Of a stretch of 64,000 nt of DNA, positions 36,501-46,700 are shown piece after piece. The position numbers were made by a program, and so were the translations under genes. The notes below the pieces were generated by a model. The model was not told where the DNA came from, did not search any database, and saw only the letters and a list, made by a program, of their open reading frames with translations. How positions within the stretch are numbered: the first letter of the stretch is position 1; each line of letters starts with the position of its first letter. This stretch comes from Owenia fusiformis (taxonomy: Eukaryota; Annelida; Polychaeta; Sabellida; Oweniidae): the NCBI GenBank assembly GCA_903813345.2, contig CAIIXF020000005.1:13707375-13771374 (forward strand), written 5' to 3'.

Positions 36501-38129
36501 ATTTCCCGCCAAATTGACTCTATTTGGCATGAAATTCATTAAGCAATGATATTATACATTTAGAACACTCCTTGTTAGTGTAGGATAATAAGAACATCCT
36601 ATGATTTTTTTTAGAATATCATTTTAATCTACTCGGTGTGTATATGCACTCGTTCGCTTTGCTCTCTCGTGCAGATATCAATATCACCTCGTAGATAAAA
36701 ATGATATTCCTCAAAATCATAGGATATCCTATAATTATCCTACACTTAATGTACTAAATGTATAATAATATTAAAAAATAAATTTGATATTTATTGGCAA
36801 AATGAATAACCGGAGGATATCGTAACGATATACTCCGGGCGGAGGATATCGTGACGATATACTCCGGAAAACCCAATATGCGGAGGATATTGTGACGACA
36901 TACTCCGCTTGTTGATTTCCGGCCAAATTGACTCTATTTGGCATGAAATTCATTTTGCAATGATATTATACATTTAGAACACTCCTTGTAAGTATAGGAT
37001 AATAAGAACATCCCATGATTTTTTTCAGAATATCATTTTAATCTACTCGGTGTGAATATGCACTCGTTCGCTTTGCTCTCTCGTGCAGATATCAATATCA
37101 CCTCGAAAATAAAAATGAAATTTCTCAAAATCATAGGATATCCTATAACTATCCCCTGTGTGATGATTGTTGATTTGTCAAAGACATGCAAGACAAATAC
37201 ACAGTATGAATGACTAAGGTCAGACATAACCAAAATACTGTTACAACTGTGCGAGGAATGTGTCGGGAATTCCACATGGTCACTACTGCTTATCTAGATG
37301 TTCGGCAGATTTATGATGGGTCTTCGCTAAGGCCATTATATAAAGGGCAATAAATATATACATACATACACGTACATACATGAGAAGTTGATTTTTTTAT
37401 TTGCATCACCTTGTTTGCACGAATTTGAATAAATCAGTAAAAACGCATCCAAATGGCAATCCCAAGTAAAAGTACCATTGCATTTTTTTCGTTTTCAGAA
37501 TCAGATTTGGTGGTCAATTTGATCATGATGTGCTTCAAAATTGTCAATGTTATTGATTTATATGGCATATATTGTGTTTTTTAATACAGCTATGTTTAAT
37601 CAGATATATTTCATATGATGTATAGAATTGAGATGGGTGTCTGTAATCACTCATCATGAAAATTGGTATGTCATCATTTTTGTGCATATTAAATGTATAC
37701 ATTTACCAAGCAAACAATCTTGTGTTTTTTGAGTTAGTGTTTGTTTTCCTTGCATGATTTGGAGTTTGCTTAGAAACGGAAATTTTGTAACTGTTGCGAA
37801 AACACAATTTAATCTGTGACATTTCTGGAAACAACTCCTTCGCTTTGGGTATGAATTCAATAAGAATCATTTTAAAGATTACCTTTTTGGAATATGTCTT
37901 CATCCGTTTTCACATCCCGATCAATAGTCCCCCATACCCTCGTAAGTCCATCTTCTGGCGCATTGGAGAGACCAGGAACCTTGGAATCCATAATTGCTGA
38001 AAACGTCACTAATCCTGAACTTCTTTTCGACATTCTCCCCTTGTCACAACATCCCGCTTTTTTACCACATTCGAAAGCTTGTAGAAAGCATAACATCAAT
38101 ATTGCGTTGAAAGATGTTTTCCCCTTCAT
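30318..38129 (-). CDS. Unrecognised secreted protein, three coding exons
   Basis: I do not recognise the family. Joining 38129-37883, 35358-35110 and 30598-30318 gives a continuous 258-residue frame. Both donors have GTAA and both acceptors AG, and both junctions are phase 1, each restoring a glycine codon. The product starts with a signal peptide (hydrophobic AILMLCFLQAF at residues 9-19) followed by a Cys-rich stretch (CGKKAGCC). The rest is soluble, with TRVWGTIDRDVKTDEDIF, MGRNVVFGNLTFMGYVLNAD, FRSVGYVIVATED and a C-terminal YVNVNTLEAEVWSNKYGHGLQ, and no membrane segment. It is probably a globular extracellular protein. Intron 1 (2.5 kb) and intron 2 (4.5 kb) are crowded with repeats. The exon set is inferred from phase, splice sites and compositional contrast; transcript data would be needed to confirm it. 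Confidence 0.6.
31959..32061. repeat. 100-bp palindrome (GTGATATCA...TGATATCAC)
   Basis: Arms 31959-31993 and 32027-32061 are nearly perfect inverse copies: GTGATATCATTTTTATCGCC against GGCGATAAAATGATATCAC, plus TTGATATCAAATA against TATTTGATATC. The loop contains GAGTGAGCGAAGCGAA, the inverse of the CTCGTTCGCTTTGCTC word found in the tandem units at 36-37 kb. Related satellite or MITE family. Confidence 0.75.
32592..32885 (-). CDS. Zinc-finger-like ORF, possibly transposon-derived
   Basis: 97 codons from ATG at 32885. The N-terminal part has a Cys/His pattern: YHCTSKHC, then YKCFHC with FVVHFSQHH about 15 residues later, consistent with one C2H2-type finger. A charged stretch with KVNVPELNGKKRIYNVFDYG follows. 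TTTCAG precedes GTCCTCGG in the frame, so an internal acceptor is possible. Isolated C2H2-like modules of this kind are common in invertebrate DNA transposons, which would fit its place between inverted repeats. It could also be a lone host exon. No family assigned. Confidence 0.4.
   Translation of the reverse strand: MAITSYHCTSKHCISGPRYKCFHCSYKSHEMDDFVVHFSQHHPLLSIKVNVPELNGKKRIYNVFDYGIVLSKKDRGNFRFEDMKLVKLGILQVVFFE
34037..34114 (+). mobile_element. Tiny MITE, TACCCTG family, copy C (78 bp)
   Basis: Starts TACCCTTTGCATTCGTTTGA and ends ACGCAGGGTA. It aligns over its full length with 10774-10847 and with the reverse complement of 20204-20285. Confidence 0.65.
34896..35061 (-). mobile_element. 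MITE, CTCARTSACATTTG family, copy 1
   Basis: Ends are inverse copies: CCGTCACATTTGCTCTACGG at 34896 and CCGTAGATCAAATGTGATTG at 35040-35059. A related copy lies at 59643-59808. It starts about 48 bases beyond the splice donor of exon 2 of the secreted-protein gene. The frame that continues past exon 2 reads into this MITE, which explains the tail QSHLIYGKRTAA shared with an antisense frame at 59.7 kb. Confidence 0.7.
35110..35358 (-). CDS. Exon 2 of the unrecognised secreted protein
   Basis: 249 bases, phase 1 to phase 1, between acceptor GCCATTGTAG and donor G|GTAAGT. Encodes REFLSYVKERYNVDMS, MGRNVVFGNLTFMGYVLNAD and FRSVGYVIVATEDTILEGG. The protein-like composition stops at the donor. Confidence 0.65.
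35451..35935 (+). repeat. 29-30 bp tandem repeat in intron 1, about 16 copies
   Basis: Unit of the type GATTTGACTCTTCACCAGG plus GAATACTGTA, with variants such as GGATAACTGCA. The copies abut directly with no spacers. Divergence between copies is moderate, and central copies are most alike. No coding potential. Confidence 0.9.
35950..37155 (+). repeat. About 400-bp tandem units with triple hairpins, three copies
   Basis: Three copies of a unit beginning near AAATTTGATATTTATTGGC (35983, 36366, 36780). Each unit holds three consecutive imperfect palindromes of about 30 bp of the form CGGAGGATATCGT-N-ACGATATACTCCG. The first, at 36014-36042, has perfect 14-bp arms. Then comes a segment with CTCGTTCGCTTTGCTCTC and CATAGGATATCCTATA. 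The repeated minus-strand open frames are by-products of the repeats. Lies wholly in intron 1 of the secreted-protein gene. Confidence 0.88.
37883..38129 (-). CDS. Exon 1 of the unrecognised secreted protein
   Basis: ATG at 38129. Encodes a predicted signal peptide, then CGKKAGCCDKGRMSKR and LTRVWGTIDRDVKTDEDIFQK. Ends at donor G|GTAATC in phase 1, matching exon 2. KGRMSKR could be a basic cleavage site. Confidence 0.65.
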
Positions 38130-39242
38130 GGTGCCTCAATAATATGCACCGTCAAAAATGCAAATGCAAATTGTATTCGCAACATAAAACGTGTCATGTG
38201 ATCATACATACATAATGCCAAACGTGTCATGTGATCATACATTTGGCCAATCATATCAGAAGATGTTTTCATGTGACATATATAAAGATAAATATACATC
38301 TGTTATATTATAAAACTTGTTTAGTGTTCCGGATATTAGATTTTCACAAAGATAACTTTTATTAATATTTTGTCATTAAATCATTTTTTATTATTTATAC
38401 GTAGTTGGCAAAAATATAGAACAATTCTGTTTTAAATAATTGTGATACTTTTTCATAATTTGATGTATAGAATCATGATATTACATCAAAAAGAATATAG
38501 AAATGTGTGTTTTTAGATAAAGTGGTAATTTCAAAAAGTGATATTCGATGGTTTCAAAAGTGATATTCGATGGTTTGGGAATTGTTTGCGAAAATAAGAT
38601 ATCTTCATCCACTTATCAATTATATCTTCACGTGATATTCGATCTATATCCTTGTAACCATGGGATAAAGATAAAAGCGGCAGAAATATTGAATATTTTG
38701 AGAATCAATCATTTCTTTCGGATAACAATCGTTTTTTTTAAATTTCAGCTTGAATATAGTAAGGTTTGGGCCTCAAAACCCTTGTGCAACATAACATCAT
38801 AGCATTTCGTATACACCCCTCCCTGTATATATCAGACGGTAATAATGAAGACACCGGCTTGATGTACACCTTGTTATATTGGATACAAGTCAGAACATTT
38901 TCCACCCACTGAGACTGAACAGATATAGCGTTTGTGCAAAAGTTTCCATATTTTACCTTGAATTCCATAGTTATAGAGTTACCAGAAGACCATATATCCA
39001 TACGGAATCAAAAGCTTTTCACATATCCATTACTGTTACCATAACCATTTTACCCTGTTCTGCATTTTCAGAAATAGTTTCTTGTACAAGTGATGTATGA
39101 ATGGACGAGCATTTTTTGACTCCTGCCCCTTGTAAATTTGGGATAGCTCTTAGAACATGTGTCTTTATTTGATCTAGAATGATGTCAAACAATTTTCGTA
39201 GCATTGTCATCATACCTCTTGAGCTATGGTGTACAACATCTT

Positions 39243-39813
39243 AATGGATTGGCCATACCTTATCCCGTTCCCGGACTATAGTCCTGCACTGAGCGCATTC
39301 ATTTGCCTGTACGATTACAACTTGGGAGAATTATCTACGCCCCTTACACTTAAGATACCTACCTCAATGCATTATAGAACTCAAGATGTAACTTCTAATA
39401 TATTGGAACCGCCGATTGTCTGGGTATATCGGCAGAACGGGAACATTTCTCTTTTTCATCGAGAGAGATTCCATCACTTTTCAAAATGGCGGTTGGATTT
39501 AAAAGGGGAATCCCCCGTTTGGCTGTCCCGGATGTAGACCGGAAGTACCAATATGGAGGAATTTGACGGTTGAAATAAGTTAAATGTTACACGCAAATAT
39601 TGCGATCAAAAACGAAAATGTCTTCGTTCTGCCGATAAACCCAGACAATTGTGGATTCAACTACACGAAAAGAATGCTAAATTACCAAGGAATCTATTGA
39701 AGTAGGTATCTGAAGTGTAAGATGAGTAAAAAATTCTCCCATGTTGTAATCGCACAGGCAAAAGATTGAGATGTTCACAGGACCATAGTCCGGGAACGGG
39801 ATAAGCCATACCC
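39243..39813. repeat. Inverted repeat with about 210-bp arms
   Basis: Arms 39243-39455 and 39605-39813 are diverged inverse copies. Landmarks are CTTATCCCGTTCCCGGACTA, TTGCCTGT.CGATTACAAC and TTGTCTGGGT.TATCGGCAGA. The spacer of about 150 bp contains no gene. Open frames in both arms probably reflect the repeat rather than genes. Possibly a fold-back element or an inverted duplication. Confidence 0.75.
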
Positions 39814-40004
39814 ACTGTAACTATATTGAATAGCATGCATCGGTTCATCAAAATCAAGCCACATAATTTTTTGTTGTTCCGTACCTTTACCATCATTCGC
39901 CAGGCGTTTTACCGTATACTACATTGCTGATATTTCTTTATAGTTCTCAATAATAACACATCGTCCATTTACCTCACTTCGTATTAAATGAATAAACGCA
40001 CGGA

Positions 40005-40078
40005 GCACACCGCGTCTCGAACTCGCAACCTCGTGGTTACGGCGCCCAATCGCCTAGCCTGAACGTGCTGGCGCCTAA
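40005..40078 (-). repeat. tRNA-derived SINE fragment
   Basis: The minus strand reads CAGGCTAGGCGATTGGGCGC, then GTAACCACGAGGTTGCG and AGTTCGAGACGCGG. This resembles a tRNA with A box and a B box (GTTCGAGAC), but no proper acceptor stem can be paired. This is the usual look of a tRNA-derived SINE head rather than of a functional tRNA gene. Confidence 0.55.
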
Positions 40079-40974
40079 GATGTAGTACATGGCTGATACC
40101 ATTTGAGACATCTCAATGCAATGTTAGACTATCTATATTCCTTTCTGCAATACCATATCACATAAGTGTGGACTGAACTCTGCCATAATGACATCTGCTA
40201 GAAATATGCAATAAGGAAGCTAAACTTCTTTGGACTCAGTCCGAAATAACCAGAAGGTCCCATCTTAATGACCCGTGCCCATATACTTTGATACGTTGTA
40301 TCTTTTTTCAGGGACACCACTCGATTCTGACACTTTGCAATCTTATGTAACGTTCCTTAAGGAACAAAATTATATAACATGATAAGGTATATATACTACA
40401 CGTATGCGTTTATGGAGGATGTATACATATGAAACAGATTGTAACCTGAAGAAAACTACTAGCTTCCAACTTTCTGCCAGACTAGATACAATATCAAATC
40501 AGTTTTATCATTTATACACGTTGGGCCAAAAAAATTTAAAAATAGCGAGAAATAAACATTTTTTATTTGAAATAATTATTTAAATTTAAAGCGTAAATAA
40601 AATTCAGTCTCCATACTTCGCTGTATAAGATGATGGTATTGCCACATTAATCAGTTACATCAGCTATAGGCATATGCTCCCTTTCATCATACAAGTATAA
40701 TAGAGAATAATTTTCTTTTCACCTTATCCAAAATAAAGATATACATTACTTAAAAACACATACGGCTTACTACTCGAATAATGTCCTTCTTTACAAAAAC
40801 TTGAAATGACATTTTATGTCTTTAGAGGTAAAGTTTTACAATCAAGGCTATGTTTTTATGTGACTCTGATGGGAAATGAAGATATATAAACAATTAAAGC
40901 GATAATGAGATATAAAAGATACTAGTGACACATGTATATTAGTAATTTAGTAACCAATTACTTATCTGGTAATT

Positions 40975-41195
40975 TCTATTGGTCCTTAACTCAAGGGTGG
41001 ATCTGGGAACCAACAAGGGGGAGGGGCAAATTTCAGGTCTGAGAAAAAGAATTTGGGCCTCTAAAACCAAAAGGTGGGCCCAAATTTTGAAATTTTGAGG
41101 CCCATTTTCTTTTGGCCTTAGATTAGAAAATAAGGCCTGTAATGACCAAAAAGGCCTACTTCTCGGGGCGTTTATGTCTGGGCCCACCCAGTGTT
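40975..41195 (-). repeat. Single unit of the GGCC-rich repeat family
   Basis: Contains GGGCCTCTAAAACCAAAA, GGGCCCAAATTTTGAAA, AAAAAGGCCTA and GGGCCCACCC, matching the tandem array at 48390-49130. It is an isolated copy about 2.5 kb before the SLC6 start. Confidence 0.6.
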
Positions 41196-43724
41196 AACTA
41201 TATTCCAAATATATGACTGTTTAACAGATAATCTCAGGCCTGTCAATCATTTCAAATGGTTAAAATATAAATGTTAAATAATAATTTGTAAAGCCATTAT
41301 ACAGATAACATTAAGAAAAATTCATAATGGATTTCAATATTCTTGGAATGTTATTCCTTACAATCTCAAATACAATATCTCTCAAAAGATTCATGATATG
41401 TTATAAATTGGTGAAGTTATAATGGATTAAAAGTGCAAAAATGGGTCAAAATTTTTTAAACTCTCCCAAATAATAAGAATGGTAACCATTTTTATTGAAA
41501 AATTATACATTTATTGTAAAAATCTTTAGTTTTCCTGAAATAAAGTGTACTTTTGGGATTTTTAGAAAATAGACATGTGAAGGAATGACATGAGCCAGAA
41601 ATATTCTGAAATTGAAAGGATTTTTTGTGGGCCTTCTCGCCAGAACTGATTCTCTCTTTAAAGTCATAAATCTAAAAAGCAGATCAAAATAGTGTATGCG
41701 TGTATTTTTTAGTTGTGTTTATGTTGTCTTTAGTTGTATGAGTTTATTTATGTATGACAGTCAAGTCGAGTAACTAAGTCAACATTCGAAACTAAAAATC
41801 TCAAAAATCGTACATCTTTGATTTCCAAAATAATTTGTGAGGTGGTTATTATGATGATAATACACATTTTAACGTATTAATTTTGAGTACACCTCGAATC
41901 CATTCTCAACAAAGCGTTCTCGAAATAAGTCTTCGAAATGTTTGAGTTCGGGATGACAAAAGTACGTTAAGATATACCGCTCCTTAACAAATTCCTTAAA
42001 GAACAAGATATGGAATCATAAGCATATTCTTCTTATATACTCCCTGACACATGCCAACGAATGTTACATTAGTTAATATCTCCGTTTCAAATGATTTTGC
42101 AAACGTAGGTGCCATATTTTATAATTGAAAAACAAAATTGAACATTTTGCATTTCTAAATTGATAAGTTTCTTTGAATACAACTTAACCGTTAACGATTT
42201 AAGTCATTAATATTATTTCTCTTGGTGATCCCATGCTAAATTGACAGTAACTGGGTCAATGTTTTATGTTCAACCTTGTTTTCATGACTTTTAAACATGC
42301 GTCGACAATTATGTAGGAAATTTCAAATCCAAATGTAAGCGTGTCAACTGTTGTTTTTGCACAATATTTAGCCTTTTATAATGATAGATCGCCAAAATCT
42401 GCGTGTACCTCTCAATGAGGCGATATTTTTTTTAATTTATAGATGTAAGCTATAAAATTTAACAAAAATTCAAACCACCCGCTATTATTTTGATTGCACG
42501 AGACGAAATTTTCACTCCCAGGGAGCACTTTGGTAACACTTTGAAGGAGGATTCTAGAAAAATCGTCCGAATTTTCACAAAAGGTTTCATGAAATTTCAT
42601 TGCTTTGTTTAAGCCTCGACTAATATCATACTCAAATCCGATACTATAATTATCAATTAAAATGAAACATTCAACTCACCAGGTTATATGATAAACCGTT
42701 TCGAGAATTGATGATTTGAGTTAACTGTGGATATTTATATAAGTGTAAGTCGGCATGTATTCGACAGTTAATGTACACGTATGATGTACACGTATGCATC
42801 AACGTGTGACTTAAATATCAATTCGTGAATATCATATTTGGCTTTCAAAAATGAACTTGGAAGTTACAGTGGTAGGAGATTAACGAAAACGTCAATCACA
42901 TCCAAATATCCAAACGACGTCAAGTATTAACAATACACTTTTCGTGCATTTCGAACAAGGTAAGGTTCTGTGATCCAGCCATGTGTATTCTAAAGAAAAT
43001 ATTCACAAATATCAACAAATTTCATTGAGTAGGATATTACATTCGAAATCACAACTTTCAAAATATTTGTTTTAACAAAGAATTGTAAGAACTTGAAACA
43101 TGTTGTTAGTTTTTCAAACTGCATAACCTCATTTACGTTCTTTGACAAGGATGAATCCATTTGAAAACATGTATTTTCTTGACTATTCTTCAAAACTACC
43201 CGTGAAATAAAAGTATGTAGGATATTACAGTGTAAATTGGCACGCATTTGTTTGCTCCATATCATAAAAAATAATGCAGTACAATCTCTCAATAACAGAA
43301 AGTTCATTCTGTATGTAAACAAGAAAAAATACATAAATGGTTCATAATGAAAAATGACAAATAACAGTCATCTTTTGAAGTAGGGGTATACAGGGACATA
43401 GTGGAAATTCAGAAATTTAGGCCATAACCCCAAGATTGTTTTACCAATATGTAACAGAACATCGCAATTATCATTTACACGTTTGCTGATAGGTTTATTG
43501 AAAATAATTAACCAGAGGTTTACTTCAATTGTGGCACCATTTTTAGTAAATATTGATGAACATACGAATATCGAATGTTGACTAAGTTACTTGACTTGAC
43601 CGATGAGCGTATCAGTGTTAAACATTGTAAACATGAGCAAACAATATACTATTCAGGTTTATGAGTTTCTTTTAAACCCAGGTCTGTCATCGTACTGTAC
43701 AACTGACATATAAAATATCCTACA
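41196..43724. other. Region upstream of the SLC6 gene
   Basis: AT-rich, expected to hold the SLC6 promoter and 5' UTR. No TATA box or known regulatory site could be assigned. The minus-strand frame 42990-43334 is unrecognised and probably spurious. Confidence 0.4.
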
Positions 43725-43733
43725 ATGAACATG
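43725..43733 (+). CDS. SLC6 exon 1 (9 coding bases)
   Basis: Encodes only Met-Asn-Met before donor ATG|GTAAGT. It is chosen because exon 2 has no in-frame ATG before TM1, and phase 0 joining to exon 2 preserves the frame. An alternative distal first exon is possible. Confidence 0.6.
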
Positions 43734-46700
43734 GTAAGTTACATACCTTACATAGTCTTAACATTACTGACTCTAATGTAACTAATTTTTTACATAAACA
43801 TCACGCATATAAAAATATGTCAGATGTAGACGATGTACATGTAAAACACTTGTCTTGTTTTGGAAATACACCCTAATGATTTCCTTTGATTAAAGGACGA
43901 GTACCTCTTATTCTGATCATGAATTAATATGTTTTCATGCGTAATTATATGTAGCTTGCATCATCAATAGATTTTTGGGTTATATAACCAGTATTTAAGA
44001 TAAAAAATCCAAACATTGACTTTTAAACTGAGATTATTTTTACCCAGGACAATGTCGAACCCACTGTGACAAAGCCAGTTGATACAGATGGTGATGAGAA
44101 TGAAGAGCGTGGAAATTGGAATAACAAAGTTGAAGGATTTCTATCCGTCCTTGGCTTCAACATAGGGCTAGAGAATGTCTGGAGGTTTCCTTACGTTTGT
44201 TATAGGAACGGTGGAGCAGTGTTCCTTGTCCCCTACACCATAATGTTGATAGTCCTTGCTATACCTCTAACATTCATTGAATTGTCAATCGGGCAGTTCT
44301 CCAGCTCGGGAGTTATCACCTGTTGGGAAATGGTGCCTTTATTCAGAGGTTAGTTTGTAGTTAATAAGAATTAAAGGTAGTGCAAGGAACATACTGCAAT
44401 TTTAGTGTGCTTGGGTCATGACATGGTTTACATTCAGTGGGATAATAGATAAAACATAAACAGCAGACTGAAAGTGAACTTGGGAGTACATTTCAAATAC
44501 ACTCCCCTCCATAAGTTTGGCAACCTTAGCTCCCTCGTTGAACTAGGTGTTAAAGCTTCTTTTATGTTTGAATTTTTATTTACATAACCTCTGAAGAAAA
44601 TACTTGTACTATTGATGGGAATGTAACTTGACTTCATTTCCAATGCCTCCAAAATCTCAATTTTTTCCTCAAATACAATAGTCCTAAAATTGATGATAAA
44701 TCTGATGATTTTTCAAAAATCGTCATTCCCCTATAAACCAATGGAAAATGGCGGGTTTGGGACAAATCTAATTTTTTTTCTCTAAAATTAAAATCAAATA
44801 CATAATAACACTTGACACTTTTAGTAAGTGTATCAGCGTGAAAACATTTAAATATTAACCTGAGTCAAATGGAAATGAGAATAAAAAGAACAATTTAAAT
44901 ATATTTACTCAGTTAAATGAGAATAAAATTGATAACAATATATAAAATCTACATATATGTTTGTCAGTAATTCAGTTCATCATAGGTTGATGTCATATGA
45001 ATTTTAAAATTATTTTTAAAACAGTTAATGGAAGGTAATGTTTTCAAACAAGTTGGCAGATTATTCCAAAGCTGAGCACCTGAATATTTTATTGAGTTTT
45101 GACCTATAATTGTTCTAAATTTTTTCATGTGAAGACAATTTTGGAATCTTGTCTCATGTTCGTGAAATATCAAATTTGGAGTAAAATAATTTTCAAATAT
45201 GTCAAAAGGAAAGCCATCGGGTTTTGTTGTGTATTGATAAAGAAATTTTGCAACTTCAAGCTTATGTATGTCAAAAATATCTAGAAAATTGAGTTGTTTA
45301 AAAAGAGGTGGGCTATGTGCTAAAAAGTCAGAGTTTGTGATTATTCTCACTGCACGTTTTTGTAACAAAAGCAATTTATTCAAAAATGTTTTACATGCAT
45401 TACCCCATATGATGTTGCAATAGTTCAATTGTGATAATATAAGTGAATTATAAATGGTAATCATGGTTTTTGTATTCAATTTATATTTAATCTTTCCCAG
45501 AATACCAATAATTTTAGATATTTTATGTATAACCTTATTTATGTGCTCATTCCATTTTAATTTACAATCAATTGTTACTCCCAGAAAATTTGTATGCATT
45601 ACTCTTTCAAGAATATTACCCCCTATTTTTATATTTAGAATGTCTATCCAGTAAAAGATTCACCAAAAAATATGTTTGTATATATAATTGAATTTCTAAC
45701 TTTTTGTACTCTAAGTGTGCATTTTACTTTATGAATACTAAAGTTACAGAGCTTCAAAGTCATTTTTAGAAATTTTTCGCCTCTTGTGTTATTTCAATGG
45801 GAGGAGTTTTTTGAAAAAATTGACTTTAAAGTTTTTTTAACCTGAAGAAACGTATCAATTTTTATTAGATAAAGTTAGCAAATTCAATTGACAACCTAAC
45901 TTGTATTTTTTTACCAGAACTCAGATGGATGAATACTCTGTCATATGACTTGCGGCAAATCTTCCATTTCCAATTGGTTTACATGGGAATTTCGATTTAA
46001 GGTTGCCAAACTTATGGAGGGGAGTGTATGTTTAACCTCTTAAAGTCAAGAGGATGTAAATTAAAACGCAAGTCTGATAATATGAATATTTTCAGACGAA
46101 ATTCTAATGTTGAGAGAAAAGATGTTAAATGAATTACAGGAATCGGTCTGGTCTATATATGGTGCTGCTTGTACTGTATCTTACCTGATGGAATTTCAGG
46201 TTGCATTGTACTTTAAATGAATTTGTGATGCTGGTTGTTTTGTATGGAATTTTTTCTGCATCTTTATTCGATTTTCACACTTTTGTATTTGATTACAACC
46301 ATTCGATATCCCACTCTTTAAAATAATTCGAAACACGTATTCAAATTTGTTTGTTTTTACACATTTATATTTGATTTATGTACCTATATATGCGGTAAAT
46401 TCACTTGTATATGCGGTTTATGTTATTCAGTGTTTGGTAAAATGTCACATATTTAAGTCCATGTACACACACGAACAAAGACGTTTGACACATATATTTA
46501 GAACACGCATCAAATACAAATACACTTTAGAACCAAACAATGTTCATTTACCGAACAATCGGAGAGTACAAAATAGCACGGACATATAGTTACTTACCCC
46601 ACATAATTAATGACATGTACTTTCGCATAAATTCATGTGGGGTAAGTCACGTAAAAACCGAAGATATTAATGTTACGAATATTGATGCAATAAATACACT

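Noticed and set aside
36357-36953. Repeated 60-codon minus-strand frames with SSAYWVFRSISSRYPPP
   Set aside because: They recur only because the 400-bp tandem units repeat; the residues derive from the hairpins.
38738-39213. Minus-strand frames that might be exons of a further gene
   Set aside because: Two GTAAAA donors are possible, but frames break, no family is recognisable, and no matching acceptors were found.
40005-40078. Functional tRNA gene
   Set aside because: A and B box-like sequences exist, but the acceptor stem does not pair; a SINE head is more likely.
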